A stretch of 64,000 nt of DNA. It comes from Xanthomonas arboricola pv. juglandis (GTDB taxonomy: Bacteria; Pseudomonadota; Gammaproteobacteria; Xanthomonadales; Xanthomonadaceae). Under the pieces are notes generated by a model. The model had not been told where the DNA came from. It was given only the letters and a program-made list of their open reading frames with translations, and ran no database searches. The stretch spans positions 1,179,458-1,243,457 of the forward strand of contig NZ_JZEF01000001.1 in assembly GCF_001013475.1 (NCBI RefSeq). Reading direction: 5' to 3'. Position numbers and translations under genes: made by a program. Of this stretch, positions 23,001 to 31,064 are shown piece by piece (within the stretch, counting starts at the first letter, position 1; each line of letters starts with the position of its first letter).

Positions 23001-23594
23001 GAGGAACTCGCGCAATCGGTGAAGTCGCTGTTGTTCGCGTTCGGTCTGGCGATCTTTCTGGTCTATCTGGTGATGGCCTCGCAGTTCGAATCGCTGCTGC
23101 ATCCGTTCGTCATCCTGTTCACCATTCCGCTGGCGATGGTCGGCGCGGTGCTGGCCTTGCTGATGACCGGCAAGCCGGTGTCGGTGGTGGTGTTCATCGG
23201 CTTGATCCTGCTGGTGGGGCTGGTGACCAAGAACGCGATCATCCTGATCGACAAGGTCAACCAACTGCGCGAGGAAGGCGTGCCCAAGCGCGAGGCCTTG
23301 ATCGAAGGCGCGCGTTCGCGCTTGCGGCCGATCGTGATGACCACGCTGTGCACCTTGTTCGGCTTCCTGCCGTTGGCGGTGGCGATGGGCGAGGGCGCCG
23401 AGGTGCGCGCGCCGATGGCGATCACCGTGATCGGTGGGTTGCTGGTGTCCACGCTGCTGACCCTGCTGGTGATCCCGGTGGTGTACGACCTGCTGGACCG
23501 TCGCGCCGATGCGTACTACCTGGAGCGTGGCCGGCGCACGGCCGGCCAACGTGCGCAGGCGACCGGTAACTCCGACGGGCTGGAGGCGCTATGA
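20085..23594 (+). CDS. RND efflux transporter permease, first subunit
   Basis: A 1169-residue proton-driven RND pump of the HAE/AcrB type with 12 expected membrane helices and two large periplasmic loops. TM4 carries the double Asp of the proton relay (GLVVDDSIVVLES). It is longer than AcrB (about 1050). One insert at about residues 275-320 is Ala/Ser/Gln-rich low-complexity sequence. A second is a basic cytoplasmic linker between the two halves (about 565-640). It overlaps both neighbours by ATGA. Two different permeases after one adaptor suggest a heteromeric pump like MdtBC. Confidence 0.9.
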   Translation: MSDHGNPHAPVHDPHAPLPGGGGLVAFATRRRVTIAMITVTMLLFGLIALRSLKVNLLPDLSYPTLTVRTEYTGAAPAEIETLVTEPVEEAVGVVKNLRKLKSISRTGQSDVVLEFAWGTNMDQASLEVRDKMEALSLPLETKPPVLLRFNPSTEPIMRLALSPKQAPASDNDAIRQLTGLRRYADEDLKKKLEPVAGVAAVKVGGGLEDEIQVDIDQQKLAQLNLPIDNVITRLKEENVNISGGRLEEGSQRYLVRTVNQFVDLDEIRNMLVTTQSSSGSAAEAAMQQMYAIAASTGSQAALAAAAEVQSTSAASSSSIAGGMPVRLKDVAEVRQGYKEREAIIRLGGKEAVELAIYKEGDANTVSTAAALRKRLEQLQATVPGDVEITTIEDQSHFIEHAISDVKKDAVIGGVLAILIIFLFLRDGWSTFVISLSLPVSIITTFFFMGQLGLSLNVMSLGGLALATGLVVDDSIVVLESIAKARERGLSVLDAAIAGTREVSMAVMASTLTTIAVFLPLVFVEGIAGQLFRDQALTVAIAIAISLVVSMTLIPMLSSLKGAPPMAFPDEPSHPQWQPQQRWLKPVAAGRRGAGASVRYAFFAVAWAVVKLWRGIARVVSPVMRKASDLAMAPYGRAERGYLAMLPAALRRPGLVLGLAAAAFIGTVLLVPMLGADLIPQLAQDRFEMTVKLPSGTPLAQTDALVRELQLAHDKDPGIASLYGVSGSGTRLDANPTESGENIGKLTVVMAGGGSPEVEAAATRRLRSSMVDHPGAQVDFARPALFSFSTPLEVELRGQDLGELERAGQKLAAMLRANGHYADVKSTVEEGFPEIQIRFDQERAAALGLTTRQIADVIVKKVRGDVATRYSFRDRKIDVLVRAQHSDRASVDAIRQLIVNPGSSRPVRLAAVAEVVATTGPSEIHRADQTRVAIVSASLHDMDLGGAVREVESMVRNDPLAAGVGMHIGGQGEELAQSVKSLLFAFGLAIFLVYLVMASQFESLLHPFVILFTIPLAMVGAVLALLMTGKPVSVVVFIGLILLVGLVTKNAIILIDKVNQLREEGVPKREALIEGARSRLRPIVMTTLCTLFGFLPLAVAMGEGAEVRAPMAITVIGGLLVSTLLTLLVIPVVYDLLDRRADAYYLERGRRTAGQRAQATGNSDGLEAL

Positions 23595-26500
23595 GCGTTG
23601 CCGCCTTCAGCATCCGTCGGCCGGTCACCACCATCATGTGCTTCGTCTCGCTGGTGGTGGTGGGGCTGATTGCCGCGTTCCGGCTGCCGCTGGAGGCGCT
23701 GCCGGACATTTCCGCACCGTTCCTGTTCGTGCAATTGCCGTACACCGGCTCCACCCCGGACGAGGTGGAACGCAACCTGGTGCGGCCGGCCGAAGAGGCG
23801 CTGGCGACGATGACCGGCATCAAGCGCATGCGCTCGACCGCCACCGCAGACGGCGCCAACATCTTCATCGAGTTCTCCGACTGGGACCGCGACATCGCCA
23901 TCGCCGCATCGGATGCGCGCGAGCGGCTGGATGCCATCCGCGACGATTTTCCGGAAGATCTGCAGCGCTTCCACATCTACAAATGGTCCAGCAGCGACGA
24001 ACCGGTGCTGAAGGTACGCCTGGCCAGCCAGACCGATCTGACCGGCGCGTACGACATGCTCGACCGCGAGTTCAAGCGGCGCATCGAACGGATTCCCGGC
24101 GTGGCCAAGGTGGAGATCTCCGGCGCACCGCCGAACGAAGTGGAGATCGCCATCGCACCGGACCGGCTCACCGCGCACGACCTCAGCCTCAATGATTTGA
24201 GCGAGCGCCTGGGCAAGCTCAATTTTTCGGTGTCGGCAGGCCAGATCGACGACAACGGCCAGCGCATTCGGGTACAGCCGATCGGCGAGCTACGCGACCT
24301 GCAGGAACTGCGCGACCTGGTGCTCAATGCCAAGGGGCTGCGGTTGGCCGATATCGCGCAGGTGCGGTTGAAGCCGACGCGGATGAATTACGGCCGTCGC
24401 CTGGATGGGCGCCCGGCGATCGGGCTGGACATCTACAAGGAGCGCAGCGCCAACCTGGTGGATGTGTCCAAGGCGGCGTTGAAGGAAGTCGAGGACATCC
24501 GCGCCGAACCTGCGATGCGCGATGTGCAGATCAAGGTGATCGACAACCAGGGCAAGGCGGTGACTTCGTCGCTGGCGGAACTGGCCGAAGCCGGCGCGGT
24601 CGGCCTGTTGTTGTCGATCACGGTGCTGTTCTTCTTCCTGCGCCACTGGCCATCGACGCTGATGGTGACGCTGGCGATTCCGATCTGCTTTGCGATCACG
24701 CTGGGCTTCATGTACTTCGTCGGCGTCACGCTCAACATCCTGACCATGATGGGCCTGCTGCTGGCGGTCGGCATGCTGGTCGACAACGCGGTGGTGGTGG
24801 TGGAAAGCATCTACCAGGAACGCGAGCGCATGCCCGGTCAACCGCAGCTGGCGGCCCTGCTCGGCACGCGCAGCGTGGCGATCGCGCTCAGCGCTGGCAC
24901 CTTGTGCCATTGCATCGTGTTCGTGCCGAACCTGTTCGGCGAGACCAACAACATCAGCATCTTCATGGCGCAAATCGCGATCACCATTTCAGTGTCGCTG
25001 CTGGCCTCGTGGCTGGTGGCGATCAGCCTGATTCCGATGTTGTCGGCGCGCATGAAGACGCCGCCGATGGTGAGCTCCGAGCGCGGCGTGATTGCGCGGC
25101 TGCAGCGCCGTTATGCCAAGGTGCTGGCATGGACGCTGGCCCATCGCGGCTGGAGTGTGGCCGGCATCGTGTTGGTCAGTGCGATCAGCCTGGTGCCGAT
25201 GAAGTTGACCAAGGTCGACATGTTCGGCGGCGATGGCGGCAACGAGGCTTTCATCCAGTATCAGTGGAAAGGCTCGTACACGCATGAGCAGATGGGTGAG
25301 GAAGTGGGGCGGGTCGAGCATTACCTGCAGGCCAATCGCGACAAGTACCACATCACCCAGATCTATTCGTGGTTCAGCGAAGCGGAAGGCGGCAGCACCA
25401 CCGTGACTTTCGACGCGGGCAAGGTCAAGGAGCTGCCTGCGTTGCTGGAACAGATCCGCAAGGCCTTGCCGCGATCGGCGCGTGCGGACTACAGCATCGG
25501 CAATCAGGGCGATGGCGGCAGCGGCAATCAAGGCGTGCAGGTGCAGTTGGTCGGCGACTCGACTCAGGCCTTGCAGGCCCTGGCCGACGATGTGATGCCG
25601 CTGCTGGCGCAGCGCAAGGAATTGCGCGACGTGCATGTGGACACCGGCGATCGCACCAGCGAGTTGGCGATCCGGGTTGACCGCGAGCGTGCGGCGGCCT
25701 TCGGGTTCAGTGCCGAGCAGGTGGCAAGTTTCGTCGGTCTGGCGTTGCGTGGCACGCCGTTGCGCGAGTTCCGCCGCGGCGACAACGAGGTACCGGTGTG
25801 GGTGCGCTTTGCCGGCGCCGAACAGAGCAAGCCGGAAGACCTGGCCAGCTTCACGGTACGCACCAAGGATGGCCGCAGCGTGCCGTTGCTCAGTCTGGTC
25901 GATGTGCAGATTCGCCCGGCCGCCACCCAGATCGGCCGCACCAATCGCCAGACCACGCTGACCATCAAGGCCAATCTGGCCAGCAAGGTCACCGTGCCGG
26001 AAGCACGCGCGGCAATGGAAAAGCCGCTCAAGGCGATGAGTTTCCCCGCCGGCTACAGCTATACCTTCGACGGCGGCGATTACCAGGACGACGGCGAAGC
26101 GATGGGCCAGATGGTGTTCAACCTGGTGATCGCGCTGGTGATGATCTACGTGGTGATGGCGGCGGTGTTCGAATCGCTGCTGTTTCCTGCGGCGATCATG
26201 AGCGGCGTGGTGTTTTCGATCTTCGGGGTGTTCTGGCTGTTCTGGATCACCGGCACCTCGTTCGGGATCATGTCCTTCATCGGCATCCTGGTGTTGATGG
26301 GCGTGGTGGTGAACAACGGCATCGTAATGATCGAGCACATCAACAACCTGCGCCGCCGCGGCATGGGCCGCACCCAGGCACTGATCGAAGGCTCACGCGA
26401 GCGCTTGCGGCCGATCATGATGACGATGGGCACCGCCATCCTGGCGATGGTGCCGATCTCGCTGACCAGCACCACGATGTTCAGCGACGGCCCGCCGTAC

Positions 26501-26677
26501 TTCCCGATGGCCCGCGCGATCGCCGGCGGGCTGGCGTTCTCGACGGTGGTGAGTCTGCTGTTTCTGCCGACGATCTACGCAATTCTCGATGACATGAGCA
26601 ACGGCGCAGCCGCGCTGGTACGACGTGCGCGCGGCGTGCCGAAGACGCCGCCGGCAAGCGTTGCGCTGGAATCGTGA
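23591..26677 (+). CDS. RND efflux transporter permease, second subunit
   Basis: A 1028-residue RND permease, near the normal family length. Its TM4 motif reads VGMLVDNAVVVVES, so the second Asp of the AcrB relay is Asn here, while the first permease keeps Asp-Asp. In heteromeric pumps one subunit may be the main proton carrier, so this asymmetry fits a mixed trimer (inference). It starts at ATG 23591 in an ATGA overlap with the first permease and ends the operon. Substrate unknown. Confidence 0.9.
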   Translation: MSVAAFSIRRPVTTIMCFVSLVVVGLIAAFRLPLEALPDISAPFLFVQLPYTGSTPDEVERNLVRPAEEALATMTGIKRMRSTATADGANIFIEFSDWDRDIAIAASDARERLDAIRDDFPEDLQRFHIYKWSSSDEPVLKVRLASQTDLTGAYDMLDREFKRRIERIPGVAKVEISGAPPNEVEIAIAPDRLTAHDLSLNDLSERLGKLNFSVSAGQIDDNGQRIRVQPIGELRDLQELRDLVLNAKGLRLADIAQVRLKPTRMNYGRRLDGRPAIGLDIYKERSANLVDVSKAALKEVEDIRAEPAMRDVQIKVIDNQGKAVTSSLAELAEAGAVGLLLSITVLFFFLRHWPSTLMVTLAIPICFAITLGFMYFVGVTLNILTMMGLLLAVGMLVDNAVVVVESIYQERERMPGQPQLAALLGTRSVAIALSAGTLCHCIVFVPNLFGETNNISIFMAQIAITISVSLLASWLVAISLIPMLSARMKTPPMVSSERGVIARLQRRYAKVLAWTLAHRGWSVAGIVLVSAISLVPMKLTKVDMFGGDGGNEAFIQYQWKGSYTHEQMGEEVGRVEHYLQANRDKYHITQIYSWFSEAEGGSTTVTFDAGKVKELPALLEQIRKALPRSARADYSIGNQGDGGSGNQGVQVQLVGDSTQALQALADDVMPLLAQRKELRDVHVDTGDRTSELAIRVDRERAAAFGFSAEQVASFVGLALRGTPLREFRRGDNEVPVWVRFAGAEQSKPEDLASFTVRTKDGRSVPLLSLVDVQIRPAATQIGRTNRQTTLTIKANLASKVTVPEARAAMEKPLKAMSFPAGYSYTFDGGDYQDDGEAMGQMVFNLVIALVMIYVVMAAVFESLLFPAAIMSGVVFSIFGVFWLFWITGTSFGIMSFIGILVLMGVVVNNGIVMIEHINNLRRRGMGRTQALIEGSRERLRPIMMTMGTAILAMVPISLTSTTMFSDGPPYFPMARAIAGGLAFSTVVSLLFLPTIYAILDDMSNGAAALVRRARGVPKTPPASVALES

Positions 26678-26956
26678 GCCGCCAACCCTGCTGAAATTTC
26701 CCCGGCGTAAGGCATTCACCAGCGCATGAGGCCTTGAGTGACAAGGCGCAAAGCCCCTGTCCCGTTGGGGCGAGGAGGCGCGGCTTGCGCGCCATGGGCA
26801 CGCGTTGGAGCGCCCGCGCCGCAAGCGTGGGCCGGGCGCGGGGCGCGGGGTTGGGGTGAGAGGGTACGGGTTGTCTGGGTACTGCTCAGTACACGGCTGC
26901 CATTCGCTGGCTTCGGTGAGGGCGACAGCGCGTCCGCGGACTGGCTCCTCGGCTCG

Positions 26957-27003
26957 GTCAGACATCCTGTCTGACTCGCCGCCGCGGCACATCCCTGTGC
27001 CGC
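26957..27003. repeat. pair of hairpins with CATCC-type loops
   Basis: GTCAGACATCCTGTCTGAC (26957-26975) and a second hairpin with arms GCGGCAC/GTGCCGC (26984-27003) both have an ATCC loop core. Similar hairpins occur at 30305-30324 and 50555-50580. Confidence 0.55.
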
Positions 27004-27339
27004 TCTCCGCCAATCCCCGGCCGCGCTGTCGCTTCGGCGAGTCGTTTCCGCGACGTTGAGCGACGAAAAACGACAGCCGATTCAGTGGTCGATTTTTGGT
27101 GCGTGCCAATCATCCGCCACGTTCGCTGCACGTCCTCTGGACCTTGGACTTCGTAGCTCTCAGACAAACCGCCCAGATGCCAACTACTCAGAAGTGCACG
27201 GTTCCCAGCGCTCTCAATCCGCTGCCTTCAAGAGAGATGCGAAGAGGCCCCTGCCTCATTAGGCGGGGCAACGACCAAAGCTAGGTCGGGCATGCCATGC
27301 GGCAGTGGTTGCTCTCCGTTCCGCCAACACAGGAACATT

Positions 27340-27451
27340 CGAGAGTGGTCCGCGGGCGCCGGGGCAGGACCTTACACGACATGGCGCGTGTAAGAGTCCC
27401 CATGGATGGATTCACGGCGTGTCCTACCCCGGCGCCCGCGGGCCGCTCGCA
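27340..27451 (-). repeat. palindromic intergenic element, copy A
   Basis: An outer inverted repeat (27350-27370 against 27421-27441, one mismatch in 21, with weaker pairing beyond) encloses a perfect inner hairpin CTTACACG/CGTGTAAG (27371-27394). Read on the minus strand, its core begins GGACACGCCG and ends GTAAGGTCC, as does copy B at 50504-50605, while the outer arms differ. Confidence 0.65.
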
Positions 27452-27480
27452 CGCATGAAACAAAGGCGCCCGCCAGCAGC

Positions 27481-27571
27481 CTTTCCTCAACCAAAAGCAA
27501 AGCGCCAGCAAACCGGGCTTTCCTCATTCAAAACCAAAGCGCCAGCTGATCAGCTTTCCTCAGCTATCCAG
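27481..27571 (+). repeat. three imperfect direct repeats of about 37 bp
   Basis: CTTTCCTC begins each unit at 27481, 27518 and 27554. The first two also share an AAAGCGCCAG end (27499-27508, 27536-27545). The third is truncated. No protein-coding sense is apparent. Confidence 0.5.
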
Positions 27572-27620
27572 CTTTCCCGGCAACCTGGGTTCCAAGTTGC
27601 TGGATACGGCGGCCAGAGAA

Positions 27621-28280
27621 TCAGCCCGCGCGTACCTGCCGCACGATCGCCGCCGCCTTGGCCGAGCTCTCCTTGACCTTGTCCCACTGGCCCTGCGCCA
27701 GCCAGTCCTTGGGCACCATCCACGAGCCGCCGATGCACAGCACGTTCGGCTGCGACAGGAACTCGGCCGCATTGGCCTCGCTGATGCCGCCGGTGGGGCA
27801 GAGCTTGAGTTCGGACAGCGGGCCGGCCAGGCCCTTGAGCATCTGCAAGCCACCCACGGCGGTGGCCGGGAACAGCTTGCACACGCGGAAGCCCAGGCCC
27901 ATCAGGGTCAGCAACTCGGTCGGCGTGGCCGCACCGGGCACGGCGGGGATCGGCGCATCGGCGAGCAGGCGCGCCAGCGGCGCCGGCGTGCCCGGGGTGA
28001 CCAGGAAGTCGGCACCGGCATCCACCGACTGACGCAGTTGCAGCTCGCTCAGCACGGTGCCGGCGCCGATCACGATATTGGGCAGCTCGCGCTTGAGCAT
28101 GGCCAGCGCTTCGATCGCGACCGGGGTGCGCAGGGTCAGTTCGATCGCGGGCAGGCCGCCTTCGAGCAGCGCATCGGCCACGCGGCGCGCCTGGTCCAGC
28201 GTGTCCACGGTGACCACCGGCAGGATGCCGGCGTCGCGCAGCAGCTGTTCGGCGGTGTTCTGGGTCTGGGCAATCGTCAT
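27621..28280 (-). CDS. eda: KDPG/KHG aldolase
   Basis: A 219-residue 2-keto-3-deoxy-6-phosphogluconate aldolase, the last step of the Entner-Doudoroff pathway (KDPG to pyruvate and glyceraldehyde 3-phosphate). Lys135 in RVCKLFPAT forms the Schiff base. Glu47 and Arg51 in AIELTLRT and the GGISEANAAEFL phosphate-binding segment are present. Length matches the family (about 210). It follows edd by 52 bp and ends the zwf-glk-pgl-edd-eda operon. ATG 28280 is chosen from the family N-terminus. Confidence 0.96.
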   Translation of the reverse strand: MTIAQTQNTAEQLLRDAGILPVVTVDTLDQARRVADALLEGGLPAIELTLRTPVAIEALAMLKRELPNIVIGAGTVLSELQLRQSVDAGADFLVTPGTPAPLARLLADAPIPAVPGAATPTELLTLMGLGFRVCKLFPATAVGGLQMLKGLAGPLSELKLCPTGGISEANAAEFLSQPNVLCIGGSWMVPKDWLAQGQWDKVKESSAKAAAIVRQVRAG

Positions 28281-28332
28281 TTCAACTCCGTTAGACGGCG
28301 ACCGCGAGGCGGTCGCGCAGAGGGAAGGGGAA

Positions 28333-30249
28333 TCAGGCGTCCTTGGACTCGTGCGGTGCGGCGGCGGCCGCTGCATCGGCACCGAGTTCGTACTCGGCGT
28401 CGTAGCTCCACAGCGCGCCGTCCGGACGGGTCGGGCCGCAGGAAATCGAGATGGCGCCCTGGTCGGCCGGGCCAACCACCTGGCGGTTGATCGCGAACAG
28501 GTTGCGCCCCAGGTCGTTGCCCGCCACCGAGGTGTTGGGTGCGACCTCGCGCGATGCCCACTCTTCGGCCGAGACCAGCACTTCCAGCGTGCCGGCTTCG
28601 CCGTCCAGGCGCACGATGTCGCCTTCGCGCACACGCCCGATCGGCCCGCCGCGTGCGGCTTCGGGCGTCATATGGATCGCCGCCGGGAACTTGCCCGAGG
28701 CACCGGACAGACGGCCGTCGGTGACCAAGGCCACGCGCCGGCCCTGGTTCTGCAACAGGCCCAGCAACGGCGCCATCGAATGCAGTTCCGGCATGCCGTT
28801 GGCACGCGGGCCCTGGTAACGCAGCACCACCACGAAATCGTGCGGCAGCACGCCGGCGGCATGCAGCTTGTTGAGCACCTGCGGCGTATCGATCACCACT
28901 GCCGGCGCTTCGATCGTGCGGTGCTGCGGTTTGACTGCCGACAACTTGATCAGCGAACGGCCCAGGTTGCCGCGCAGCAGGCGCAGGCCGCCCTGCGATT
29001 CGAATGCGGCGCTGACCGGCCGCGCCACGCTGTCGTCGGCGGTGGTCGCAGTGCCGGGCACATAGACGACCTTGCCGTCCTGCAGGCGCGGCTCGTTGGC
29101 GTAGGCGCGCATGCCGCCTTCGACCACGGTGGGCAGGTCGTCGTGCATCAGCCCGGCGTCCATCAGCTCGCGGAACACGAAGGCGGTGCCGCCCGCGGCC
29201 TGGAAGCGGTTCACGTCGGCTTCGCCGTTGGGGTAGATGCGGGTCAGCAACGGCACGGTCTGCGAGATCAGATCCATGTCGTCCCAGGTCAGCACGATGC
29301 CGGCCGCACGCGCCACCGCAATCCAGTGGATGGTGTGATTGGTCGAACCACCGGTGGCCATCAGCGCGACCACGGCATTGACGATGGCACGCTCGTCGAT
29401 CAGGCGACCGAACGGACGGAAGTCCTGGCCCAGCGCGGAGATTGCCAGCGCACGCGCGGTGCCCTCACGGGTCAGCGCATCGCGCAACTGCAGTTCCGGG
29501 TTGACGAACGAGGCACCGGGCAGCTGCACGCCCATCGCCTCGAGCAACACCTGGTTGGAATTGGCGGTGCCGTAGAAGGTGCAGGTACCGGCCGAGTGAT
29601 AGGAGGACGACTCGGCTTCCAGCAATTCGGCGCGGGTGGCTTCGCCGGCGGCGTAGCGCTCGCGCACCTCGGCCTTCTGCTTGTTCGGAATGCCCGGCGT
29701 CATCGGGCCGGCCGGCATGAACAGCGCCGGCAGATGCCCGAACGCCAGCGCGCCGATCAGCAGGCCCGGCACGATCTTGTCGCACACGCCCAGGTAGACC
29801 ACGCTGTCGAACATGTCGTGGCTCAGGCCGATCGCCGCGGCCTGGGCGATGTTGTCGCGCGAGAACAGCGACAGCTCCATGCCGGCGCGGCCCTGGGTCA
29901 CGCCGTCGCACATCGCCGGCACGCCGCCGGCGACCTGCGCGGTGGCACCGAGCGTACGCGCGGTGTCGCGGATCAACTGCGGGTAATGCTCGAACGGCTG
30001 GTGTGCCGACAGCATGTCGTTGTAGGCGGTGATGATGCCCAGGTTGGGCGTGGCCGCACCGCGCAGGCGCGACTTGTCGGTCGGCTCGGACGCGGCGAAA
30101 CCATGCGCCAGGTTGCCGCAGCTCAAACGGCTACGGAACGGACCCTCGCGCAGGGCGGCATCGAGACCGGCCAGATACGCCGCGCGCGACGGCGCGCTGC
30201 GCTTGCGGATACGGTCGGTGACAGCTTGGATGTTCGGATGCAGGCTCAT
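28333..30249 (-). CDS. edd: phosphogluconate dehydratase
   Basis: A 638-residue 6-phosphogluconate dehydratase (IlvD/Edd family, 4Fe-4S), converting 6-phosphogluconate to KDPG. Family blocks are present: GIITAYNDMLSAHQPFE near 72, GVPAMCDGVTQGRAGMELS near 110, LGVCDKIVPG near 155, ATGGSTNHTIHW near 300 and DGRLSGASGKFPAAIHM near 510. The Cys in MCDG and GVCDK and the Cys of SAGTCTF are the expected cluster ligands. An Ala-rich tail of about 15 residues extends the usual end. It is the fourth gene of the operon. Confidence 0.96.
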   Translation of the reverse strand: MSLHPNIQAVTDRIRKRSAPSRAAYLAGLDAALREGPFRSRLSCGNLAHGFAASEPTDKSRLRGAATPNLGIITAYNDMLSAHQPFEHYPQLIRDTARTLGATAQVAGGVPAMCDGVTQGRAGMELSLFSRDNIAQAAAIGLSHDMFDSVVYLGVCDKIVPGLLIGALAFGHLPALFMPAGPMTPGIPNKQKAEVRERYAAGEATRAELLEAESSSYHSAGTCTFYGTANSNQVLLEAMGVQLPGASFVNPELQLRDALTREGTARALAISALGQDFRPFGRLIDERAIVNAVVALMATGGSTNHTIHWIAVARAAGIVLTWDDMDLISQTVPLLTRIYPNGEADVNRFQAAGGTAFVFRELMDAGLMHDDLPTVVEGGMRAYANEPRLQDGKVVYVPGTATTADDSVARPVSAAFESQGGLRLLRGNLGRSLIKLSAVKPQHRTIEAPAVVIDTPQVLNKLHAAGVLPHDFVVVLRYQGPRANGMPELHSMAPLLGLLQNQGRRVALVTDGRLSGASGKFPAAIHMTPEAARGGPIGRVREGDIVRLDGEAGTLEVLVSAEEWASREVAPNTSVAGNDLGRNLFAINRQVVGPADQGAISISCGPTRPDGALWSYDAEYELGADAAAAAAPHESKDA

Positions 30250-30304
30250 TGGCTACCGGCTATGAGAAACGGGGAAGGTAATCACGCTGTTCTTTTCGTA
30301 GATA

Positions 30305-30324
30305 CCCGCACATGGATGTGCGGG
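30305..30324 (-). repeat. hairpin with CATCCATG core inside the edd-pgl gap
   Basis: A perfect 9-bp stem CCCGCACAT/ATGTGCGGG with a 2-nt loop in the 95-bp gap between pgl and edd. On the minus (coding) strand the loop reads CC. It could act as an mRNA processing or stability element within the operon. Confidence 0.5.
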
Positions 30325-30344
30325 CTCTTGCGAGGGACTCGCAC

Positions 30345-31064
30345 CTAGGCACACCAATGAACCCGCAATTTCGGGCCCGGCGGCTGCAGCGCCACGCGGA
30401 TCGGATACTCGCTGACATCGTCACCGGCCAATGCAGCCTGCAGCACGTCCAGCTTCTGCTTGCCGCGCAACAGCAGCAGGCGGGTCGGGATGGTGGCCAG
30501 TCCGGCCGGTGTCAGCGTGATCCGCAGCGGCCACTGATTCGAGCCGGGGCAGCCGGTGGCATCCAGCGACGCATACGGCTGCGGGCTGGACAGCGCCTTA
30601 CTCAGGTCGGTCGAGCCCGGAAACAGCGAGGCGGTGTGTCCGTCGCCGCCCATGCCCAGCACCGCCAGGCACGCAGGTTCGGCGTGCGTGGCCTGCAGGT
30701 TCGCGGTGTGCACGCACTCGGGCAACTGCTTGCCTGGGCGCACCAGCGGGATGAAGGTGGCCGCCGGTGCGTGGGTCAAAAAGCTGTGATTGACCAGCCA
30801 GGCGTTGCTGTCCTGATCCTGCGGCGAGAGCCAGCGCTCATCGACCAGGCCCACTTCCACCCGCGACCAGTCCAGCGGACGGTGGGCGAGCGATTCGTAC
30901 ACCGGCGCCGGGGTGGTGCCGCCTGACAGCAGCATGCGTGCCTGGCCGCGGCGCGAAATCTCCTGTTCCAGCAGGTCGGCCATCTCGCTGGCCACCGCCT
31001 CGGTCCATTCGGCCGGGTCTTCGTAGCGCACCAGTGTGATGCGCGGATTGTCCTGCAGGTTCAT
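30345..31064 (-). CDS. pgl: 6-phosphogluconolactonase
   Basis: A 239-residue 6-phosphogluconolactonase of the DevB/NagB-fold type. LLSGGTTPAPVYESL near residue 45 and VGLVDERWLSPQDQDSN near residue 75 are family blocks, and GMGGDGHTASLFPG near residue 145 holds the catalytic His. It hydrolyses the Zwf product to 6-phosphogluconate, the substrate of Edd. It overlaps glk by ATGA, with ATG at 31064. A 95-bp gap with a hairpin separates it from edd. Confidence 0.94.
   Translation of the reverse strand: MNLQDNPRITLVRYEDPAEWTEAVASEMADLLEQEISRRGQARMLLSGGTTPAPVYESLAHRPLDWSRVEVGLVDERWLSPQDQDSNAWLVNHSFLTHAPAATFIPLVRPGKQLPECVHTANLQATHAEPACLAVLGMGGDGHTASLFPGSTDLSKALSSPQPYASLDATGCPGSNQWPLRITLTPAGLATIPTRLLLLRGKQKLDVLQAALAGDDVSEYPIRVALQPPGPKLRVHWCA

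Larger units (their letters stand above)
26678..27620. other. hairpin-rich intergenic region
   Basis: No credible gene is seen in 943 bp. It contains a G+C-rich stretch at about 26760-26880, two short hairpins (26957-26975 and 26984-27003), a large palindromic element (27340-27451) and three imperfect direct repeats of about 36-37 bp (27481-27571). It separates two converging operons and looks like a collection site for small repeats. Confidence 0.6.

Noticed and set aside
27481..27571. CRISPR array
   Set aside because: Only three degenerate units without distinct spacers and without cas genes.
28057..30348. 763-codon open frame on the plus strand over edd and eda
   Set aside because: It is complementary to edd, which has all family blocks; the plus-strand product is His/Gln/Arg-rich noise.
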